Assembly (NCBI GenBank): GCA_030761205.1
Contig: JAULJL010000002.1
Span: 24,903,010-24,967,009 of the forward strand
Length of the DNA: 64,000 nucleotides
Direction: 5' to 3'
Source: Fremontodendron californicum
Taxonomy: Eukaryota; Streptophyta; Magnoliopsida; Malvales; Malvaceae
The notes beneath the pieces were generated by a model that was not told where the DNA came from, searched no databases, and saw nothing but the letters and a program-made list of their open reading frames with translations. Each line of letters opens with the position of its first letter. Position 1 is the first letter of the stretch. The translations under genes and the position numbers were made by a program. Positions 58,591 to 64,000 of the stretch are shown here, in pieces.

Positions 58591-60146
58591 CATATAGATG
58601 GAACCAATATCAAGGACAAGTGAAAAATAATAAGACCAAGGAGGTGGCAACCTAAGTTGATACTTGATCAAGCCTGCCATCCTATTCATGATGAATATTT
58701 AGAAACATTATCATTGATATTTCGGTTATCGTAGCATTAGATGCTTGGGCATTCATCCTAGAATGAACCAAAAGATTATATGGAATTTGTTCCATATTAT
58801 GGTCTTATTACACTCATAATAAGCAAAAAACTTGCATAAAAGATAATCGAAGGTTGTTCAAGTCAAAAGTATAAGATTAAAGTATATAGATACTAGTAAT
58901 TTCTTTGATTATGAATCAAAGGAAATTTTATACAAAACTTGACAACTAGATGAGCTTTGGCTCAAGGAATTTCATAATGAGATTATGAAACTAATTTAGT
59001 TAAAAGAGCATTCTTATTAACATATGATCTAAATGAAGAATGGCTTGAAACTAAATTGATTGATTATCTAATAGAATTCATATAATATGAATTGGATGGA
59101 CATCACTATGTAATGACATAGAAAGGTCCATGATGCTCCAAACAGCCAAGATTGTCGAGACACTAACCTATAAAGGATTTCGAATTGTATTTGTAAAACA
59201 AACATTCATATGGGATATGAGATGTTTGGTTTTATGATTACAAATGTGCATTCAAAAGAGTTTTGAATTCACAACCCATAGGAAAGTAAATACGTTTACT
59301 TTGAATGTTTCTATGCAAGTAGGAAATAGTGGGAGTTTTATGACATTTAAAAGCTAAAGGTCATAAGTTGAAATCTGAAATTATGCATAGGATGCATAAA
59401 GGCACAAAGATTTAGTAGGATGCATTGTGGTGCATTACTCATGCGTGATGAGTCTACTAAGCATAATGATTAAGTAGGATGCATTGTGATGCATAACTCA
59501 TAAGAGATGAGTCTACTTAATAGAACATTGTTAGACAATGGATTGAGATATCCAGTTTTGATAATGACATTAAAGAGTTGGATTTATCAAAAGGATGAGA
59601 TATCTTTTGTACACACCTAAGGGTTAGTGGGAGTAATACAGATTACACAACAAACTATGTATATCAGATACATTGATGATTAAAAGGTAAATCGACAGTT
59701 ATGCCAAGATCTAACAGATTTAGCAACAGATGATTGGATTAAATGTTAAATAAGTTTAACATAGATAAAATCCAATAAGTGACTTAAGGCCATGATGTAA
59801 ATAAATTCAGTCATTTGGAAACGTTCCAAATCAGAGAAGACTAAATTATTTATATTCTAAGTCAGAATACAAACCTTTTGTTTAAGGCTACGAAAAGGTT
59901 TATTTGGATCTCTATCTCATTGGGCTAATTAAGAGATTCCTAGTTGTTAAAGTAACGACATGAGCCACAAGGAATCGGGTTTCATTGTGATCAGGATATG
60001 TATTTGTGACTATGATAATATAGATTATCAAATGAATATGACCGAAGCATATTCTCACAGCGATGTACTGAAGCTATATCCTAGTAGAGATACAATTGCT
60101 AATCGAAATATTTTGGCATTAGATGCGTTAGCGATTGGCTAAGTGC
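58591..60146 (+). other. Element E interior after gag remnant
   Basis: No recognisable pol domain. Two ~50-bp copies of TTAGTAGGATGCATTGTG...GATGAGTCTACT lie at 59412-59460 and 59471-59520. A 60-codon frame at 59960-60142 ends just before the PPT and has no clear relative. Confidence 0.6.
59412..59520 (+). repeat. ~50-bp direct repeat in element E
   Basis: Two units with GTAGGATGCATTGTG and GATGAGTCTACT, separated by GCATAATGAT. Confidence 0.75.
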
Positions 60147-60156
60147 AAGTGGGAGA
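60147..60156 (+). other. Element E polypurine tract
   Basis: AAGTGGGAGA, directly upstream of the 3' LTR, as in many plant Copia elements. Confidence 0.85.
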
Positions 60157-60157
60157 T

Positions 60158-61973
60158 TGTTGGTATATGCCCTAGAGCCAATCGGTTTGGTCAGGCATAA
60201 ACTACCAATAATGCAAACCCATCACTATATCTTAGTGATACAAGGTTTTTCTTCATGTTAGTACGATGATAAGGAGTTATTAAGTACCAATCGGATGAAG
60301 CCCATGGAACATAATGGCCTTGCAAAGGAATTATATATAATTGTGAGATCCTTATGCATCAAAGCCATGTTCCTAAAACGGTTCTTGGTCATCGTATTGC
60401 CAAGACGGGGCATTGGCAATGCTCAAAGGCTGGTACATGTTAAGCCTACTTACTTAGTAAGCAACTGATCTCACGTGTTGAAGTATAAGAGATACTTTAG
60501 GATAACATGTAGGTGCTTGTCTATTGAACAAGTTCACTGAACATGGCCCGCTGTGAGAACTCTATTTGGTATTGTCACTCAAGTGTCTATGGAAATGTTC
60601 TCATGTGTCAGTCGTGTAAGTAGTCCTCTGACTTGTGATACTAGGTCATCTTGTATGGGGAGTGTCATACATTGATCCCATCACGAACGGGTCCTAAACA
60701 AGAGTGATGCTTATGGTAGGATGTTTTGGGTATGACATGAACCATACGAAGATGGATGAGTGATCCAGAGAAGATTCACCACTCCAAGTGACATCAGAGA
60801 CACATCTCATACGTTCTTGGCTTAAGTTAACTTGATGAAATCTTTGGCCAGAGTATGATGAATTTAGGAGAAATAGTTTCTCTAAGTTCACAAAGTTAAC
60901 TAATAGCTGCGAGAACTAATTTACATTGAACATGAGTAGACACTGCACCATGCTCATGGTTTTTCTGGAATATTTAGTGAAATGACCGAATTACACTGAT
61001 AGACTGAACACAAAAGGTTATGTCGAGACTAACTTGACTCTCCAGTGTTTGGGTGGTCATGATGGCTTGCTAGAGTTCGCTCATGATCTATGAGTATAAA
61101 TTAATTAGATTAATTTATATTCATTGCCGACATATTGGAAGCCTAATGGGTCACACTCAGAAAGGTGAATTAAGAGATTAAAATGGAATGAGTCTAATTG
61201 ATTAATTTGATAGTTTAATCAATAGGGACTTAATTATATAATTTAATTAAGTGGAAGTCTTAAGTGCAAATACATAAAAGTTATTGTCCTTAGTCCAAAC
61301 CCAGGAGTGATTGCCGCCCTCATTTATAAAGAAACATGTGATAGCCGATCTCTCTCAAGAATGGCCTAGCCGCATATGTGATATGCGTACAGGCTTTGGT
61401 TTCTTCTTGATTTCTTGACTTCCTCCTTGCCTCTTCATGGATTGCTAGAGAGAAAAACATTTTCTTTTAAGAGAGCAAAGGCATAGAGTGAAGAAAAAAG
61501 AAGATCAAGATACTCTTTGTGGTTGTCGCATCGAACCCGGAGAAGCAAGAAAAATGTTTTCTTCTTCTTGATACTTATGATGCATTCGGCCATGAATGTT
61601 TAGATGGGGAGAGGTTTCTTAAAACCTAAACTACTAGCATCGTTTTCGGCAAGACTCCATTCCTACCTTATGAAGGTCTTCTTGATCATCTTGTGTGGAT
61701 TATCGTTAGAGGCCAGACACTTGTGTGGCTTGAAGTCTCGGATTGACAGCTTGGAGTTAAAGATTGAGTGGGCTATTTGTAAACTCAAGATTACTAGATC
61801 TTTGAGTTAAGGTATGAATCTTGATCAAATGCATGCTTTATAGTTACAAGATCACATTAAAATTTTACAAGCATGATCCTGTTAGATTCGGCTATCTCTT
61901 TGTTTATTATTCCGCTGCGTTCATGTTCTTCTTTAATTTGTTTATTGTTTGAGCATGAGGTCGAACCCCAACA
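60158..61973 (+). repeat. Element E 3' LTR (1816 bp, complete)
   Basis: Starts TGTTGGTATATGCCCTAG and ends CCCCAACA, with 6-bp inverted ends. It includes the part matching the truncated 5' LTR (61163-61973). Confidence 0.92.
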
Positions 61974-63137
61974 GGAGTACCTTCTTCAGAGTAGAAGACT
62001 CACCCCCTTCTATTTTCCCATTCATAATGGCAGACTCTATCATCTCTCCTGATATCACCATATCTGCAAAGTCCTTGGTGGCACTCCACACCAATTTATC
62101 ATAATATGGTGCTTTCAAGGTATTGATGAAAAGCACTATAGTTTCCTTGTTGGTCAAAGGAGGTTGTACTTGTGTAGCCAGGTCTCTCCATCTCTAATAG
62201 TATTCTTTAAAGCTTTTAGTAGCTTTCTTTTCCATGTTTTGCAGAGTTAGACGGTTAGGCACCTACTTGTATTGTTCCATGAAAGCTCTGGCTACATCCA
62301 TCCAGGAACGGATCTTAGTACGGGTAGGCTGGTTATACCACCGAGTTGCAGGCCCTGTCAAGCTATCCTGAAAACAGTGGATAAGTAATTTTTCATCTTC
62401 ATCATGTCCGATCATCTTTCGGTAGTACATAGTCAGGTGAGCTGACGAGTTGGTAGTTCCGTCGTGTTTCTCAAAATCGAGTACTTTAAACTTGGGAGGA
62501 ATCACCAAGCCATGTACCAAGCTCATCTCTTTGGCATCCAGACTACCAAATAACTCTACCCACTCTATTGCTCTAAATCTCTCTTCCAGCAACTGATATT
62601 TCTTCTGAGATTCTGCAGTTTCTATCTTTTTTAGATCAGCCAACCTTGCCTTTTCTTTCTCAGCTAGTCCTCAAAGTCCGGAACAAAAATAATATTACTT
62701 GGATCAGCCCCAATGTTACCTTTTCCATGAGCATAATTATGTGCTTCAGCCGCTGGTTGGATATAAACATAGGAGGCCGCCCAAGTTGGCAGCTCATTTC
62801 CCACATGCTGGGATGCTTGGCCCTTCAGCTGCACGATTTCAGGTTGATCTTCCTCATTTAGCACCCTTTTTCCTATGACCGAATTCTCCCCCAGTACTTT
62901 CTGTCTCATCATGGCGTTCATCATTTCCTTGAGTTTAGCCATTTGTTCCCTTGATTCGTCCTGAGACTTAACCAGTTGTTCCTGTAGTTCCCTTTGAACC
63001 CGTTCCATCCTCTCAATACGAGCAAGATGATCATTCTCCATGATTCTAGCTTGAGATCTAGTGTTGTAGTGGTGTCGGAAATCCGTTTCTTTTGGAGTGC
63101 ACCCAATTTTACCTTAAGTTTTTTTTTTAGAAACCAT
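61974..63137 (-). pseudogene. gag: Element F gag, N-terminal and capsid part, interrupted by element E
   Basis: Third Ogre-type gag on the minus strand. The ATG at 63137 is followed by a frame break within nine codons, then TDFRHHYNTRSQARIMEN and the coiled coil ARIERMERVQRELQEQL (62664-63041). A frameshift near 62650 leads to the capsid frame (62263-62643: LFGSLDAKEMSLVHGLVIPP, LLIHCFQDSLTGPATRWY). Another break leads to 61974-62157 (KETIVLFINTL, FADMVISGEMIESAI). The gene is cut at 61973 by element E, a few codons after the capsid domain. The sequence is clearly diverged from the gag copies of C. Confidence 0.85.
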
Positions 63138-63565
63138 GGATTAAAATTTTTTTGACACATTTTTATGTTTTATTAAAAATGAATGAACAAATAAAATGAA
63201 TGAATGAATAACTAAGTACATGGATATGAAAGAATAAATGAATGAACAAATAAAATAAATAAATGATAAGTATATGAATATGAAAGAATAAGCATAAAAA
63301 AACAAATGAATGATTATAACCATGAATAAATGTACGAATGAACAAACAAAAAAAACAATATATAAAAAATATGAATGCATTTGAAAGCATTGGCCCCGGG
63401 ATAATTCCAACCAAACAGTCTTTCATTGATTTCCTAGAACTAAATACATCAAAGATAAATAAAAATATCACTGCCTGAGACAAATCCAGAATTCGCCTAT
63501 CTATTTCAAAGTGTTGTTACAAAATACTGGTCCTATAGTAACTCCCTTGGATCTCGAACTTTCTT
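63138..63565 (-). repeat. Element F ORF1-gag spacer with GAATGAATGA repeats
   Basis: Corresponds to 31612-32100 and 37117-37607. The repeat part is 63175-63370. The antisense frames are repeat-encoded. Confidence 0.78.
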
Positions 63566-64000
63566 TCACAGCCCCTTTTTGATTGTCTTGCTCTTCAATC
63601 TGACCCCTACTTGTTCATGGCCCCTTGACATGTCAGCAGAAACATCACTGTGTAAACTTTCCTTACCTTGCTTCTTAAGCTGATTGGCTCGGGCTTCTTC
63701 ATGCTTCGCTCTCTCCTTCCAATAGTTACTCTCCTTCCTGAGGTTTTTGACTTCTTGCTCCCATTCCATGGAAGTCTTGAGGGTCCCTTCAAATCTGAGC
63801 TCGAAATGATACCTTTTGTTTTCCAAGTGTAATTCTTGAAGTTCACCCTTGACAGTGTCCATTTCTCTCTTAATTTTTTCTATTTCTCTTTCACGAGCTA
63901 TTTCCTTATTTTCCATGTCCCCAATATCCTCTTGAAGTCGGGCAATCTCTTTGTTCATTTGGGCCTTTTCTTTTCCAAATTCTGACATTGCAATTTCTAA
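63566..64000 (-). pseudogene. Element F ORF1, C-terminal coiled coil (runs off right edge)
   Basis: One open frame from the window edge to a stop at 63566. It has EKAQMNKEIARLQEDIGDME, FELRFEGTLKTSMEWEQEV and ADMSRGHEQVGVRLKSK, homologous to the coiled-coil end of both ORF1 copies in C but without their frameshift, so the natural C-terminus of this ORF is visible here. The DUF7745-like part would lie beyond the window. The visible fragment is intact. Confidence 0.75.

Larger units (their letters stand above)
54928..61973 (+). mobile_element. Element E: Ty1/Copia-type LTR retrotransposon, 5' LTR truncated, coding region decayed
   Basis: The 5' LTR remnant (54928-55738), PBS TGGTATCAGAGC (55740-55751), PPT (60147-60156) and a complete 3' LTR (60158-61973, TGTTGG...CCAACA) define it. 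The interior is 4.4 kb and has only a gag remnant, with no recognisable protease, integrase, reverse transcriptase or RNase H. It is therefore a non-autonomous or heavily deleted copy. It is inserted in the gag of element F; the left target duplication is lost. Confidence 0.88.

Noticed and set aside
63141..63483. Hydrophobic minus-strand ORFs (Phe/Ile/Tyr-rich), possible membrane protein
   Set aside because: They read the GAATGAATGA repeat; the same happens at 31674-31856 and 37181-37363.
1..64000. Host genes, tRNA, rRNA or organelle DNA between elements
   Set aside because: Every stretch could be assigned to one of five retrotransposons or their repeats; no non-element gene structure was seen, although a database search might find small captured fragments.

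Overview
This is plant nuclear DNA, almost certainly from a eudicot. It consists entirely of nested, decayed LTR retrotransposons, and I found no host gene, tRNA, rRNA or CRISPR array. Four of the five elements are giant Ty3/Gypsy elements of the Tat/Ogre type. They have LTRs of about 5 kb or more that start TGTAGACACC and end near GGTTGCGACA, and a primer-binding site TGGCGACTCCGCTGGGGAC three bases inside the LTR. They also carry an extra ORF upstream of gag, a putative intron between protease and reverse transcriptase, and two RNase H-like segments. The fifth is a Ty1/Copia-type element with PBS TGGTATCAGAGC and LTR ends TGTTGG...CCAACA. All names A to F (there is no B) are mine, and all family assignments come from reading the sequence, not from a search.

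Layout. Element C (minus strand, Ogre type) fills 1-4722 and 23813-45635. Its 3' LTR runs off the left edge (1-2711). Its 3' untranslated region is 2712-4722 plus 23813-24325. Pol is 24326-29360, followed rightward by two head-to-tail copies of a 5.5-kb unit holding leader, ORF1 and gag (29016-34520 and 34520-40035). The PBS is at 40308-40326 and a truncated 5' LTR at 40330-45635. Element A (plus strand, 4723-23812) sits inside the 3' untranslated region of C. It has both LTRs, PBS, polypurine tract and a 5-bp target duplication (atact/atacc). It is non-autonomous, with two gag-like ORFs and no pol. Element D (plus, 45633-54927) belongs to the same non-autonomous family as A. It has lost its 5' end and is fused to the truncated LTR of C. 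The 3' LTR of D ends inside the 5' LTR of Copia element E (54928-61973). E in turn lies in the gag of a further minus-strand Ogre-type element, F (61974-64000, continuing off the right edge).

Inferred order of events: F is oldest, then E inserted into F, D into E, and a deletion or rearrangement joined D to C. A inserted into C relatively late, as its two LTRs are still about 95-97% alike in the blocks I compared by eye. Every coding region carries stops or frameshifts. The best preserved reading frames are the second gag of A (14.0-14.8 kb) and the short capsid-less gag-like frame shared by A and D. C-like elements would have supplied protease, reverse transcriptase, RNase H and integrase. 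A and D share LTR ends, PBS, leader and PPT with C and look like its dependants. No host-level 'system' is visible. The most unusual material is the capsid-less Gag-like ORF, the double-gag layout of A, the internal tandem duplication in C, the putative frame-preserving intron, and the conserved structured leader.
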